Shown here in pieces: positions 47,001 through 59,363 of a stretch of 64,000 nt of DNA. Numbering within the stretch: position 1 is the stretch's first letter; every line of letters starts with the position of its first letter. The position numbers were made by a program, and so were the translations under genes. The notes below the pieces were generated by a model, which saw nothing but the letters and a program-made list of their open reading frames with translations, was not told where the DNA came from and did not search any database. Source of the stretch: Bretschneidera sinensis (Eukaryota > Streptophyta > Magnoliopsida > Brassicales > Akaniaceae). Where the stretch lies: assembly GCA_023935145.1 (NCBI GenBank), contig CM043704.1, forward strand, positions 95,381,873-95,445,872, in the 5' to 3' direction.

Positions 47001-48507
47001 GCACCAATACAATTCCTGAGCAATTGCTAGAAAATGTAACGATCAACTTAGAGAATGCAGCAGTTCATTATTCTGAACCTACCTTGGACTCTATTGACTA
47101 TTCTTTCTCTGTTACCAGGTCACTGTTGTTGTGGATGCTTCAGAAGCAGAGGATTTCAGTGAAGTAGCAACCAAACCCCTAAGATCACTTCCTTATGATT
47201 CACCTGGTCAGACCTTTGTGGCATTTGAGAAGCCAGAAGTTATTGCAGTTGGAAAGTTCTCAAACATGCTGAGGTTCATTGTTAAAGAGGTATAGTTCTT
47301 CCCTTGTTTATGGGAGGATGTGGTGCTTCTACTCTTTCCATGGGTTCTATAATTTTTTAATTTAATATGGAAGTCAGTTTGTTTTTTTATCAGTTATATG
47401 GAAATCAGTAGCTACCTCTCATTATTGTTTCGTATCTTTGATATATTAGCATTTGGTTGAAACTGGATCCAAGTGTTATAAAAATTGTGAAAGAAATTTC
47501 TTTGGAGCATGAGTCAAGTATTTTAATTTTAGGGCTCTAGATCTTTTGTCAATTTATGAACTAATCATGTAAGCATGCATAATGAAAGAGCAAAGAATGT
47601 GGTTAGAAATCCATGGTAGGGTCCGACCAAAACATCATGTCGTTTCAATGGAGAATTCGGATTTTCATATCTCATGTGCTCTGTGGTTTTACCAGGTTGA
47701 TCCAACTACTGGTGAGGCAGAGGAGGATGGCGTAGAAGATGAGTACCAGCTGGAGGACCTTGAGGTTGTTGCAGCAGATTACATGTTGAAAGTTGGTGTC
47801 TCTAATTTCAGAAATGCATGGGAAAGCATGGGTGCAGATTGTGAGCGTGTAGATGAGTATGGCCTTGGCCCGAGAGAGAGCTTGGCTGGATCTGTAAGTG
47901 CTGTCATCAGTCTTCTGGGCTTGCAACCCTGTGAGGTAAGTTTATTGTCACAAGTATGATTATTTTTTGGTCATTGACCCCTTGAATGTTCAAAGACAAC
48001 CATGTTGATTGCCATCTCTGGCTTGCGGGGGTGCAAAAAGAATTTCGAAATCTGGCCTGAATGTTACTAAAGTTTTTGGTCGCCTAACTTGCTGGTACTA
48101 AAGAACTTAAGCTTAAAAGAAGCACATAGCAATAAGTCATAAACTAATGTCACATTTCTGCATTCTTCAATCCAATGTTGAATAGGCATGTTTCTTCTTT
48201 ATTGTTTAGCTGGCTCAGTTCAAGCGTGTTATTGAGTTGTATTTTTCTATTTAGTATATATCTGGAAATTGATACCATTTTTCCTTCCCATTTATTTTCT
48301 GGTGTTGTTCAGGGTACAGAGGTTGTTCCTAGCAATTCAAGGTCACACACTTGTTTACTGTCTGGTGTATACATAGGCAATGTGAAGGTGCTTGTGAGAT
48401 TGCAATTTGGAATTGATGCCACCAGGGATGTTGCAATGAAACTCGCTGTTAGATCTGAGGATGTGTCTGTCAGTGATGCCATTCATGAAATCATAGCGAG
48501 CGGCTAG
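41042..48507 (+). CDS. COPG: Coatomer subunit gamma (gamma-COP)
   Basis: This subunit of the COPI coat mediates Golgi-to-ER and intra-Golgi transport. Eighteen exons join in frame: 41042-41087, 41628-41725, 41825-41875, 42055-42168, 42276-42476, 42561-42662, 43345-43452, 43534-43767, 45163-45413, 45562-45733, 45825-45980, 46071-46121, 46390-46530, 46601-46798, 46904-47035, 47119-47289, 47696-47935 and 48313-48507. The product is 886 aa, the same length as I recall for Arabidopsis At4g34450. It starts [20 protein letters not shown]. Residues about 20-540 form the adaptin-like helical trunk ([34 protein letters not shown]). A charged Pro/Gly-rich hinge ([19 protein letters not shown]) leads to the appendage at about 610-886, which binds ARF regulators. 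All introns are GT-AG and all junctions keep frame, so the gene looks intact. Confidence 0.97.
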
Positions 48508-49690
48508 TTGGCTGATAGGCCGATTTTTTTTCACCTTTATTATTTTGGCCTTCTCTTTCTGTGTTTTGGTTGAGATCAGAAGTGGATAGCTCCAAAATAG
48601 ATAACCTTGTAGAAAGAATTGCAACCCCCATGGACCTGGGGGTTTCTTTTTCATAATCTGTGCCTTTTCTTTTCTTTGGTCATCTGTTAATCAGGTAATA
48701 ATACTCTTGTATCATGCAAGTCAGGTTCATAGGAGGTTTTTTTGTCTTCTTTTTTTTCTTTTAAAAATTGTTACTGGGATAAAGTATAGGTACTATCATG
48801 GTCGCTTGATTTCACTATTTTGGAATTAGAGGCATTTGTTCTTATTTGTCTGGACACTCGGAATGTCTAGTAATTTTGTAGTACTCAATATAAACAGTAT
48901 GCGAATTTCATATATTTTTTAATTATTTTAATATTCGTCTTATTTGGTCCTTAAGTGCTTGCAGTTGATAGTGTCCTTTGGATTTGTTAGTACGTTGTTG
49001 ATGGATAAAACGGATTACAGCGTGTACTAGATATGTTGATTGTATGAGTGAAATTATAAGACATAAGAAATCGATAGGGTACTTGAATATATAAAATTTA
49101 TATGGACAAAAAGCTCTTACATATGTTTTCCATAAAGAAAAAAATGAAACTTGTGATAAAGGCCATATCATTCACTTAAAAGATGACTGATCAGAAGTTC
49201 TGTTATTTATTTATTAACTATGAAGCATATTGCCAGAATTTTCAAAGATTAGTATTTTGGTAAATGGCAGAAAAAAAAAAAACCTTTTGGTACATGCTGG
49301 ATCTCTGTTCCTTCGCCTCACATTCCTCCCAACTTCGGACTCCACAGTGGAGACAGTGTTGCTTTGTTGAAGCTGTGCTCAAGGGAAAGCCTACAATTGG
49401 TATGGTGTTCACACTTTATTTTTTTCCGTCTGTATTCATTCTTGCCTTTTGCTTGCATATATGGATCTGATCTATCTTAATTAGTTAAGTTTACATTGTT
49501 TTCATGGAGTTCTTGTTCCTTGTAATATCTGATCCATTTTAGCATATGTTTCCCCTGGTCTTTCTTGGGTATTCTAAGTTCATGTGTGCGATTTTTATCA
49601 AGTTTTACTGTTTAAATTTTTTTTGGACCCCAAGCCCCATGATGAAAGAAGGAAATAAATTCTTCTTTCCTTTCATCTGGAAGTCGGCAA
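48508..49690. other. Region 3' of gamma-COP, no gene supported
   Basis: The first 200-250 bp are probably 3' UTR of gamma-COP. The rest is AT-rich. An open frame at 49264-49470 is compositionally plausible but matches nothing I recognise and has no flanking exons. Confidence 0.4.
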
Positions 49691-50860
49691 TTTGGCCAAC
49701 TTAGGGTTGCCGCCTTTGCAGCGGTAACTGGTTTTTTCGCTCTCTATAAATAGGGAGCCTTGTCCCGAGAAAAACTTTGATTGATGATGTAAAAAAGAAA
49801 AATGTGATTTTATACAACGGTGAGGGTTTGAAAAAACAGCCCGTTTTCTTTTTGGCCAAAGAGATGAGAAAATGGAGACAACAATCTGGGGATTTTTCTA
49901 GGGTGTTAGTTTTAAATGCTTTGATCACATAGAATCAAATTATTCAGATACGTTTATTACTGTGTCCAAGTTGGTTGAAGTAGGAGACTTCACAAAAATT
50001 GGTTCGCCTTTATTATGGTGAAAGCAATGCAATGTAATTTTTAAGAGGTAATATTTGTATTGTTGTTAAATTATTGTGGATCTCAAGTATGAAAAAAAAC
50101 TTGAGATACAAAGATGTAATCTATTACTGAACACTTTCAAAATCTTGTAAATTAATTATCTACGATGAAAATAGTATTAAATGATGAATTGTAAGAATGA
50201 TATCTATTAAGTTTTTTGCTGGATAGTTGGAAGAATTTGATATTGTTTATGGTAAAAAAATAGTATTTTCAATAAGGAGACTACGGGAGTAAAAGTAAGA
50301 TGAGATTGGAGCCCAAATATAAAGTGAAATGTTATTATTTACAATAAAGTGGGACATTTCAAAAGAAATTGTAAGGTTTTGAAACAGGAGCAAATGGAAG
50401 AAGAGAATAAAAAAAGACCTTTACATAGAATATTGTTCTAGTTGCTTAGAAGATGAAGAGGTTGTGTTGCTTGTGAATATGAGGAGTGAAATCATGTTTT
50501 GATATTGATTGGGTTGTTGATTCGTTAGATTTCTATTATCTTGTTCCAAATCAAGAGATATTCACCTCCTGCAAAACATATGATTTTGGTACAGTAAAAA
50601 TAAGTAACTCTAGCTTTAGTCAAATTGTGAGATTTTATGATACGTGCATACAAACAAGTGTTAGGTGTATTGTAACTTGGAGAAATGTTACAATACTCGC
50701 AATTTTGTTTCTTTTCAAACATCTTTCAGTACTTATTTTATTCGGTCAGCTTTTAGCAATTGGATTATTCAATATTTTCATTGATTTGACCTTTATAATT
50801 TTAATTTTTTTAAAAAATTACTTAACTAATAATTAAGATAGAACGTGTTAGCTTAACTAT
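49690..50860 (+). mobile_element. Degenerate Ty1/copia remnant (LTR-like promoter, Gag zinc knuckle, protease)
   Basis: A TATA box CTCTATAAATAGGGAGCC (about 49739-49756) sits in an LTR-like stretch. Downstream, at about 50319-50380, the frame VGHFKRNCKVLKQ preserves the second half of a Gag CCHC knuckle; the first half has a stop and lost ligands. At 50486-50730 the frame reads DWVVDS, then YYLVPNQEIFTS and YDFGTVKISNSS, which is the copia protease with its DSGAS loop damaged. Nothing of integrase or RT remains. It is old and strongly AT-shifted. Confidence 0.65.
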
Positions 50861-53034
50861 AAAAAAATTGAATATTATTAAAAAATTATAAAATCTTAAA
50901 TATTGTCTAAATTAGACTTTTGATAGTTAATTTCAAACTAACGATTTTAATTTCTTTTTATTTTATATTTCAAGAGGCGAGAACATTTGGACACGTGAGA
51001 AAATTTCATAAAATGTGTTTTTTATCCAATAAGCAAAAAAATAGTAGAGTATATAAAATAAAATTTTGTTTTAATAAAATATGCTTTGATGCCATGAGAT
51101 TAGTGATATGGAAATTGATTGAATCAGAAGTGGCTTACTTTTTCTAGTATTTTATTTTTAATTTTCTTAATTATCTAATTATTTGATGTGCTATCAATTT
51201 GTTTACATTTGAATTTCTCAATATTAAACATACGTTGAAATTGTCTACTTATAAAATTGAAAGGTTACCAGTTTAGTTTGTTAAATGATTAAATCTAAAG
51301 GTTATTAAGTGTTATTTGTATTATATTGCCTTAATAATTTAATGTTATACTAGTTGAGCCCCGCACTATGGCGGGTTATACATCAACCCCAAAATTAAGA
51401 AATATGAGATTGAAAAATTTTGGACAAAATTTTTATTAATTGTTTACCTTCAAAAGATAAAACCTCAGAAAAATTTGGACCGAGATCTAATTAGGTTTTA
51501 GGCAAACGTTTATCTTATAATTTTTTTTTTTTTTTTGCGAGAGCTGACAAACTCAAAGCTTATGGCCTGAAAAATCATGCTTTTGTCAACTTTAACCTAA
51601 GTAGTCGCAAACCCTATAATTTTTTACTTATCGCTATGAGATTATACACCAATACATTTTAATCTATATATAAAAAATAATCGATTGACGTAATGACATG
51701 ATTTATACTCATTAAAATGGAAAAAATATTAATATATATATATAAATAAACGAGTTGATTTATATCTATAAAAATAATAAATTAATTAAGATAATATTAA
51801 TTAAAAACATAAAAAATTTGAAGAAAATTGAAAATCTCATTTCATACGATGTCATGTCAGCATAATGATACAGATAGATTTCATATTCAATAATATAAAA
51901 TTAATAATTAATTGATTTTTTCTTTTTTTACAAGTTAAAACATATTGACTTAGTCTCCAAAAGTAAAGAAAAAGACAGTCTAGTGAGGCAACTTGAAAGG
52001 AGCACGTAACAAATTAAAATGTGAAAATTTATGAAATTGTTTTTAATATTTTATCGGTTGACTATATACATTTATTTATATGTACTCTAATTGAATTATA
52101 GAAGCCTTATTTTTAGGGTAATATATATATTTTTTTATTATGATAAGGGCACCGTATTCAAACAATTCAAGCTACTTGTTTACGATTCCATCTTCTTTTC
52201 TTTTGTGATTGTTTTCTGTTAGTAGGTGAGGTTTTATAGAATTCTTTAAGAGCAATAAAGGTATTTCTTTTTCCTGTGATGGTGAAACACGCTGTGCTGG
52301 ACAAAAACCCAGTCATTGTAGGCTGCAAGAGTGTAAGTAGTTGGAGACTTCAGCTATCCCATCACCAATTCAACATTACTGTTTGGTTACTCACATTTGG
52401 AATTTGTTAGTAAAAGAGTTGTTGTGGTTATCGGATCAACTTGTTTGGGTACAAAGTTTAAGATGGATATGGGACTCACTCTTTATCTCCTCAATTAAGT
52501 TTTTGCTTTGTTGAGGTTAATCCATTTCCTTACAGATGAAAAGGACTTACGATGTGTTTGGTGGGATGGAATTGAAAGTCTAAAATTGTAATTGAAAGTA
52601 CATGTGTCCTTTCTCAACATTGAAATTGTAAGAATAAACATTCATTTTCATCCGATTCCATTTTCAAGACCTCAATTTCACAAAACGGCGGTCAAAACCG
52701 TGCAAAAGGAAAACAGATGCAAAGAGAAAATTCAATTTGTTCATTAAATCTGAGATGCATGGTGCAACTGGTACTTACAAAGGAAGAATATAAGCAGTCG
52801 GTTTAACATGGCTCTCAAGCAACACTTTCCATTTCTACCAAAATGTCAGTTCTTCATAGGGAGATTACAATCAGCAGCGCAGAATTATGCTTTCTAAAAT
52901 CACATTAACTTGCTGAAAATACACAGGAATCTTCAGAAAGCATGATGAAGTTTGAGCACCGGCCTGAGATGATGAAACACTCGGAACATAGAAGCCTTTT
53001 CTCAGAAGATAGAAGCCTTTTGCTACTCTAATAC
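50861..53034. other. AT-rich intergenic DNA with possible transposon ends
   Basis: At about 51345-51385 the sequence TATACTAGTTGAGCCCCGCA then CTATGGCGGGT resembles the start of plant repeats with a CCCGC...GCGGG hairpin after TACTAGT (Helitron-like). At about 52550-52690 GATGTGTTTGGTGGGATGG opens a MITE-like stretch. Neither has confirmed ends. The last few hundred bases are probably AGB1 3' UTR. No coding region is supported. Confidence 0.4.
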
Positions 53035-56000
53035 TCAAGTCACTCTCCTATACCCTCCAAAAGCCCAAATCTACCACGAGAACAATAACATGAGAAAAAC
53101 GTCAAATTTTATTAGACTGAAAACCTAGTTTGCAGCTGATTCTCACATCAAATGAATGAACAGAAAATAAGGGTAGGAGTGATGAAAACTAAATAATTCC
53201 CTACTGCAGGCCCTCTACCCTATCGCATATATCAGGTCAGACATTATACGACTTTTTACAGCATATTGAACTTTAAACTAAACTTGCATGCTTATAGGTA
53301 ATCATTAACATTTTAAGATACACTGACACTAGTTGTAACTAAACCATGATGTACTTTTGACTATAGAGATTTGAATTCAATCCCCGATAAGAGAGAATAC
53401 AAAGACGAAGTCTTGGACTAAATAGCTATGGATCTTTTCATTCTTTTGTTTTTTTGGTCTTGGAATCTAAATATATACAAAAGGAAAATAATGTCAATAA
53501 AATAATATGTAATAACGAGTGATGCTCAAGTTTCACCCTAATTTTTTCAGAAGTTTCTCTTAATTTCTAGAAACAGGTATTCTTCCCAGGATGAGAGATA
53601 TCAATAAATATGCCCGAGAGTACAATATAGCTTTATAACTCTAGGGTGTCACCAATGATCTTTCTTCATATTTTGTAACCCAGAGCTATTTTGTACAACT
53701 CATGGCTGTTATCATTCTCCAGATCCCCCAAGTGTTATCCAGTGGGTCAAATTATCTAACATTTCCATCCACTAGCCTAGACTTGCAAGAGAAACTTCAA
53801 CAGATACTGATACAATTCTTTCATTAATTTACTTCAATTATCTACTGAGATTAAGTGCGGCTAGGGGCAAAGGCAGAATTTGTAAAATTGGATGTAATTT
53901 AATGAAATAACATTGCCAGGACTAAAAGCAGACAAACCTTTAAGTTTGTATCCCAACTTCCTGTACATAAGGCACTTCCATCAGCTGACAAACCTAAACA
54001 GCTGATCCGGCCCTCATGAGAGTTCTGGACAGATCCCAAGTTCAAAACAACCTGCCAAAAACATAGCAAGTAATTAGAGACAATGAATCTACAGTCATGC
54101 CACACCTCAAATATGCTACAACTCATTCACGTGCTTACATACAAATAAGAAATAGTTACAGAGTTCACAAGCTCAAGTTATGACTGCAACAAAAAGAAAG
54201 TGACCCATGTAATAAGAGTACTTCATTCAATAAATTCATTAGTTCCGGCACTTCATGTGATGCACTTTGGAGGAAATTTAACTGCCTCCCTTTGTACTTT
54301 GAGTTTATAAGTACTTATCAAGCATCAACGATAGAAAAAGTGCCTTCTGCATGGAAGATGCAACATTCAGTTTCCCTGTAATCCAACAGACAACTAGCAC
54401 AAGCCTACAAAAGCTTGGCAATCTGTGACAACCATAGGTTCCACATAGAATAGAAACTAAATATAGTAAAGCTCTATGTAGTTCAAGAAGTACTACAGGT
54501 ACTACCAAAATAGAACCAGTTGACACATGTACCTTTGCCAATAAAGTATCCCACACATAGCAATCACCATTCGAGTATCCGGAAAAGAGAAGTCTTCCTG
54601 ATACAGAGAATGCGATGGAGGTCACATGTGGAACCTCATTATCACTATGCTGCTGATAGTACACTTGGAGTTGATGCCCGGTTCTTATGTCATATAACCT
54701 GCAAGTTCCATCATCTGATCCAGTCCCAAATCTGTTGCCATCTGGGAAGAACTTCACAGTGTTAACATCTCCCTCATGCCCATGAAAGGTACGCACTGCT
54801 CGACTTGCAACACGAGTATCCCACAAACGAGCAGTCGAATCACATGAACCAGATACAAACATTCTTGAGTTTGATCCACTAATTGAGACACTGAATGAAA
54901 GCAAAAATGATAATATAGTTAAATAACTATAAATGATAAAATTTTCCTCATAAAATGACTCTGCTACACTACACCCGAAATAAACTTGAACAGCAGTTGC
55001 CGTTACTCAAGTTTGTGATAATTCAAGGCCAAAAGTGCTGCAGGCTAATGAAGTGAAAGCCCATAAACAAACTGGATTTGATTTCGTTTTCAGAGGAAAC
55101 CAATCAGTGACAAAACAGGTGTTAACAGTTGCAGAGCCCATCCTATGACTAGTAAAAGAGGTAAAAACCAACAAGATATCAAATTTTATAAATATAAGCT
55201 TGAAATAATGGGCAAGTGGTGCAAATTTCTGACAAGCAGTTACCTTCCTAAGAAGCATTAATTGGAACATTTTATCATTCATTGGCAGCATTCGAATGTG
55301 ATATTGAAGCACATCTAAGACCAGGCTGGCTCACTCAACATTGAATCAAAGAACTCAAGTGGTAAACTAATAAGGTAGGACAAAACTTCCTTGGGATTAA
55401 TTTACACAATTAAAAAAAAGGTATTTGGGCACTAAAAAGGGAAATATATTGAAAAACTGTCCATTCAAACAATAGAATGACAACAAGGTTTAATTTAGTG
55501 CCAACTTAGGAGAAACCTTAAATACCTTAGTACATCAGCAGTGTGTCCAGACTGAAATTCTCCTCCAAAAACAGAAGTTCTTAGGCCTGTACTAATATCC
55601 CACAAAACACATGTCTGATCACCCGAACTGGTAATTAGGTGATTGTCCTCATCCGGAACATACTGACAGCAGGAAACATAACCCTTATGTCCACTAAGCA
55701 TTCTCGATACTGGTAGATTTCCATCCTTGTCGGTTGGTGAATTGAGGTTGAAAATAGAGCATACACTATCAAGACCACCACAGGCAACAGATTGACCAGT
55801 TGGAGAGAAAGCACATGTCATAACCCAGGCACAAGGGAGCTTTATGCCATGAGTTTTCTGGCTTGTTAGAGCATTCCACACAATTAACCGCCCGTCTTGA
55901 GATGCACTGACAATTCGATTTCTTTCAGGAGTCCAATCCAATGAATATACCTGTAATAGAGGTTAAAATTTACAACGTATCCAATCATCTAGAAGCAACA

Positions 56001-58990
56001 TAATTTGACAGTAATATATCACTGCCTCCTCTGTATCCATTGATAGAGACGTCACATATTCTGAGTAACAAGTTTAAAAGCCCGGTCACTTTATTTTAGC
56101 AACTAATGCATTTCAACAACAAACGAAGGAATGGATAATGTTTGAGCCTAAGCTCCAGGATTCTGTCAATCCCTTGTCTTTTGGAGGGTCTCTCAAATAG
56201 GGAAGATTTCACTGAAATTTTGGTTTGAGGTTACCCACCACTTGGGTAGGTCAAACCTAGTTCGGTTGGGGTGATAAGTAGCTTTTGCCCAATATACACA
56301 TCATACATATATAATAAGATGTTATCTTTAGATGCACACAACTATTGTGGACAAATAACAACCCTCCATTTATGATAGCATTATAGTAATAAGAATTCAT
56401 CTAAGTTGCTACTTAAAAGCGAAATCGATAATATTTTCACATGAGATCCTTACCACTTCTAACTCTATGATACTAACAAAATTGCAGGTATGGGGAATTT
56501 TTTTTTTTATAAGTAAAGAAATATTATTAAGAAAACGAAGCACCAAGAGAGTGCAACTCAAAGCCGTCAAAGGCTAATTACAAGAAAAGAAATTCATAAA
56601 ATCCAAAAGGTCAAGATTATTTACAAAGAAATTTCCTTTAATCCAAAAATTAAGTGTATATAGCCATCTATCTCTAATAGTGTCAAAACTTCTCTCACGA
56701 CCATCAAAGGCTTTACAATTTCTTTCATTCCACACTAGCCAAAAAATCGAATGCGGAATCAAGGAATAAGCCTTTTTGGCTTCCTTTGGCGCTTTCAACC
56801 CACTCCAAGCCCAAACTTCATCTTTGACGGAACTTGCTACTACCCGAGAAATCCCCAAAATCTTACAGAACATCTCCCACAAGCTTCTAGCCAGTGGACA
56901 ATCCATTAAAAGATGAAAACCGGACTCGTTGCATCTTACAAATATAACATCTATTAACAAAAACTCTCCCCTCTTCTTTGAAAATTATCAATGGTAAGAA
57001 TTTTCTTCCAAGAAGTTTCCCAAACAAAAAAACTTACTTTCCTAAGAGCACGGGAGCACCAAATTGCTTTTCATGGGAAAATAGATGGGGAATTACTTCA
57101 ACTAAGCAAGACACATGTAGCATATACACTTCTAAATAGGGAACCATGCTTATGTCTAGAAATACACGAAGAAAAGAAAAGAATTCAAAGATGTATATGT
57201 CAGGCAGCTTCCATGACATGTTATTTAGCTTTTAAAAAGCTATTACCATACATAATAGTCAATACATTACAGGCTGCCTCATCAGAAATTCATCAAAAAC
57301 TAGAATTGAATTTTCTGATAGTTAAAAAGTCAAACTAATTCAAATTTAAAAGAGCCAGATAGTACCACCGAGTAATTCGTCTGTAAGTGCCGTGCAGTAA
57401 GCATGAGAAGGGATTTTGTTATAACACTGAATGCCTGATAAATGGGCACTAATTAATCTCATAAAAATAAGACTTTCATTTAATAAGTTCCTATATTTAT
57501 TTCTATTCAAATCCATCATTATAATAGAGATCCAGGGTATTTCAATTGTTAGTTTGACTATCTGAATGCTCTAAATATGTTCTTTTGAAGGAAAACAATA
57601 ATGCGCCCGCAATGTCATTATCGTCTCATATCTCTTATCAAAAGCTTCCCAAACAAAAACAAGTTTAGATGCTATTACATTTGTAAGTTCTATAAAAAAA
57701 AAAAAAGACATTCTTGAGTTTTTTTTCCTCCTGCTGCAAAAGCATTTAGTCTTCAGGTCATTTCAAAATAATTCAATTGGTACACACAAGAAATAGGCCA
57801 ATTCGGAAGCTTTTTTGCTCAATTTATCGTATGGTCAAATTCTCATAGGAATAGTCCCCTGGCCACTGATTTCCATATAAAGGACACAACGAGCATAACT
57901 ACCCTCTTTTAACTTCTATTATGATGGATTGGATATCTTTCACGAGGAATCGTAAAAAGATGCGACGATTTTTTCCAGGAAATCCCCAACGAAAAATACA
58001 AATAATGTGTCCGCAATGTCATTATCGTCTCATATCGCCTATCAAGAGCTTCCCAAACAAACACAAGTTTAGATGCTATTACATTTGTAAGTTCGTTATC
58101 AAACTATGACACTGGTCGCAACGTAAAGCTACAATTTCCATCAAATGGGACTCCATAATTGCATTGACTTCACATCTTAACGGGTCACAAGCACCAAAAT
58201 ACCTCCTTTCATGTTTATAACAGAGTACTTCCTACTTTGATCCATTCTTGTTCATATCCAACTCTCATGAAGCTGCAACTGTCATTGAAGGAGGATCACA
58301 GAATAAAACTTCTCAAACTAAATCCTCAACAACCCAAGCTCCAGACAGTCTCCAAGAGTGCTTATGACTCAAAAGCTTTATCCTTCACCCATTTTCACAT
58401 TTAAGATACCCTCACCAATCCTAAAACTCCCAAATCCAACCATAAGCTAATATTACTCAACAACTTTAACATTTCTTATAGTCCTATGCCCTAACTCCTT
58501 GAGTGCTAATGATAGGAACCCAATACTCTATATTCTCTCCAAAGCATAACAATTACCATTTCTAAAAGAAGTAGAGCACTCTCATTAACAACAAACCAGC
58601 AAAGGAGATACCAACTTTATATAAACACACAGCTATACATATCGTATACATATGAAGATTACCTTGCCAGTGTGCCCCTGCAGGGTCCTACAGCAAACCA
58701 GATCCGTAGGGCCAAAAGTAACCGGAGTCCGCCCCTGCGACCTCGCATACCCCGCAACTGCGAATATTCAGCAAAGAACCAAACAGATCTAAAAAGACTG
58801 AACACAAAATCACAAAGAAAACAGAAACACGAAAAAGAAAAGCAGCCCATAAAAAGTATAAAAAAAACACATCAGAATTAGTACCATCAGTGTCGAGCAA
58901 GAGAAGTCGCTTCTGCTTCAATCGCTCCCTGAGATTGTTGACGGTCTCAAGGGCCGCCACGTGCCGCTCTTTTAGCTCCGCAACAGACAT
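53035..58990 (-). CDS. AGB1: Heterotrimeric G-protein beta subunit
   Basis: This G-beta subunit pairs with G-gamma and G-alpha at the plasma membrane in hormone, defence and development signalling. Six exons on the minus strand (58990-58885, 58757-58663, 55950-55526, 54890-54533, 54051-53938, 53070-53035) join in frame to 377 aa, exactly the length of Arabidopsis AGB1. The N-terminal coiled coil that binds G-gamma is [20 protein letters not shown]. Seven WD repeats follow, for example [68 protein letters not shown] and [12 protein letters not shown]. The last exon encodes only 11 residues ([11 protein letters not shown]), so it is easily missed. Intron 2 is 2.7 kb and hosts a LINE fragment and an 88-bp duplication. 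The gene is convergent with gamma-COP. Confidence 0.97.
56500..57084 (-). mobile_element. 5'-truncated LINE in AGB1 intron 2
   Basis: The minus strand encodes the end of a plant LINE ORF2 (zf-RVT region): [20 protein letters not shown], then [20 protein letters not shown] and [18 protein letters not shown]. It ends with the usual 3' tail TTCTTTACTTATAAAAAA. It is flanked by the 10-bp direct repeat ATGGGGAATT at 56490-56499 and 57085-57094. Length is about 585 bp, so the 5' 4-5 kb were lost at insertion. It lies on the same strand as AGB1. Confidence 0.88.
57600..58094. repeat. 88-bp direct duplication, about 404 bp apart, in AGB1 intron 2
   Basis: A segment starting CCGCAATGTCATTATCGTCT and ending GCTATTACATTTGTAAGTTC occurs at about 57607-57690 and again at about 58011-58094 in the same orientation, with only a few differences. 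Copies are separated by unrelated intron sequence. Origin is unknown. Confidence 0.85.
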
Positions 58991-59234
58991 CTTTTCAAAA
59001 AAAATATTGTTGATTTTAACTAAAAAACAAGCATTTTTCTTTTTTGTATCTGGTTTTTAGGTTTGATTTTGAGCTCTAGTGTTTCTCTAGCTATGGAAAA
59101 AAGGTTAGGAAATTGGGGGTATTTTGATGAATTGAGAGACAAAGAGAAGCGAAAGAGGATGACGAAGGGTGATTAAAAAGGCTGCGTGTTGGTGATGGTG
59201 GCCTCTGTTATTAACTCTGAACAAGTCTCAGGGA

Positions 59235-59254
59235 GGAGAGAGAGAGAGAGAGAG
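59235..59254 (-). promoter_or_regulatory. (GA)n tract upstream of AGB1
   Basis: About ten GA repeats lie 245-265 bp before the AGB1 start codon. In plants such tracts can bind BPC/GAGA-binding proteins and are often found in 5' leaders. Function here is inferred only from position. Confidence 0.3.
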
Positions 59255-59357
59255 TAACAGCAACTGGTAATGGTGAGGTAGAAAGAGTAATTACAACTGG
59301 TAAAGGTGGTGGTAAGGTCAGACAGAATTGAATGGCGCCGCCAGGTCCACCTGGTCC

Positions 59358-59363
59358 CACGTG
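59358..59363. promoter_or_regulatory. G-box CACGTG in the AGB1 upstream region
   Basis: CCCACGTGTC at 59356-59365 contains a perfect palindromic CACGTG and an ABRE-like CACGTGTC core, 370 bp upstream of the AGB1 ATG. bZIP and bHLH factors bind such sites. Chance occurrence cannot be excluded. Confidence 0.35.

Noticed and set aside
49264..49470. 68-codon ORF after gamma-COP as a gene or exon
   Set aside because: No recognised similarity, no ATG context or partner exons, and it lies in repeat-poor but AT-rich DNA; chance ORF is more likely.
50486..50836. 116-codon ORF as a membrane protein gene (hydrophobic C-terminus)
   Set aside because: The first half is a decayed copia protease; the hydrophobic end is AT-rich translation noise.
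56574..56960. 128-codon minus-strand ORF within AGB1 as a nested gene
   Set aside because: It is the zf-RVT tail of a truncated LINE bounded by a target duplication.
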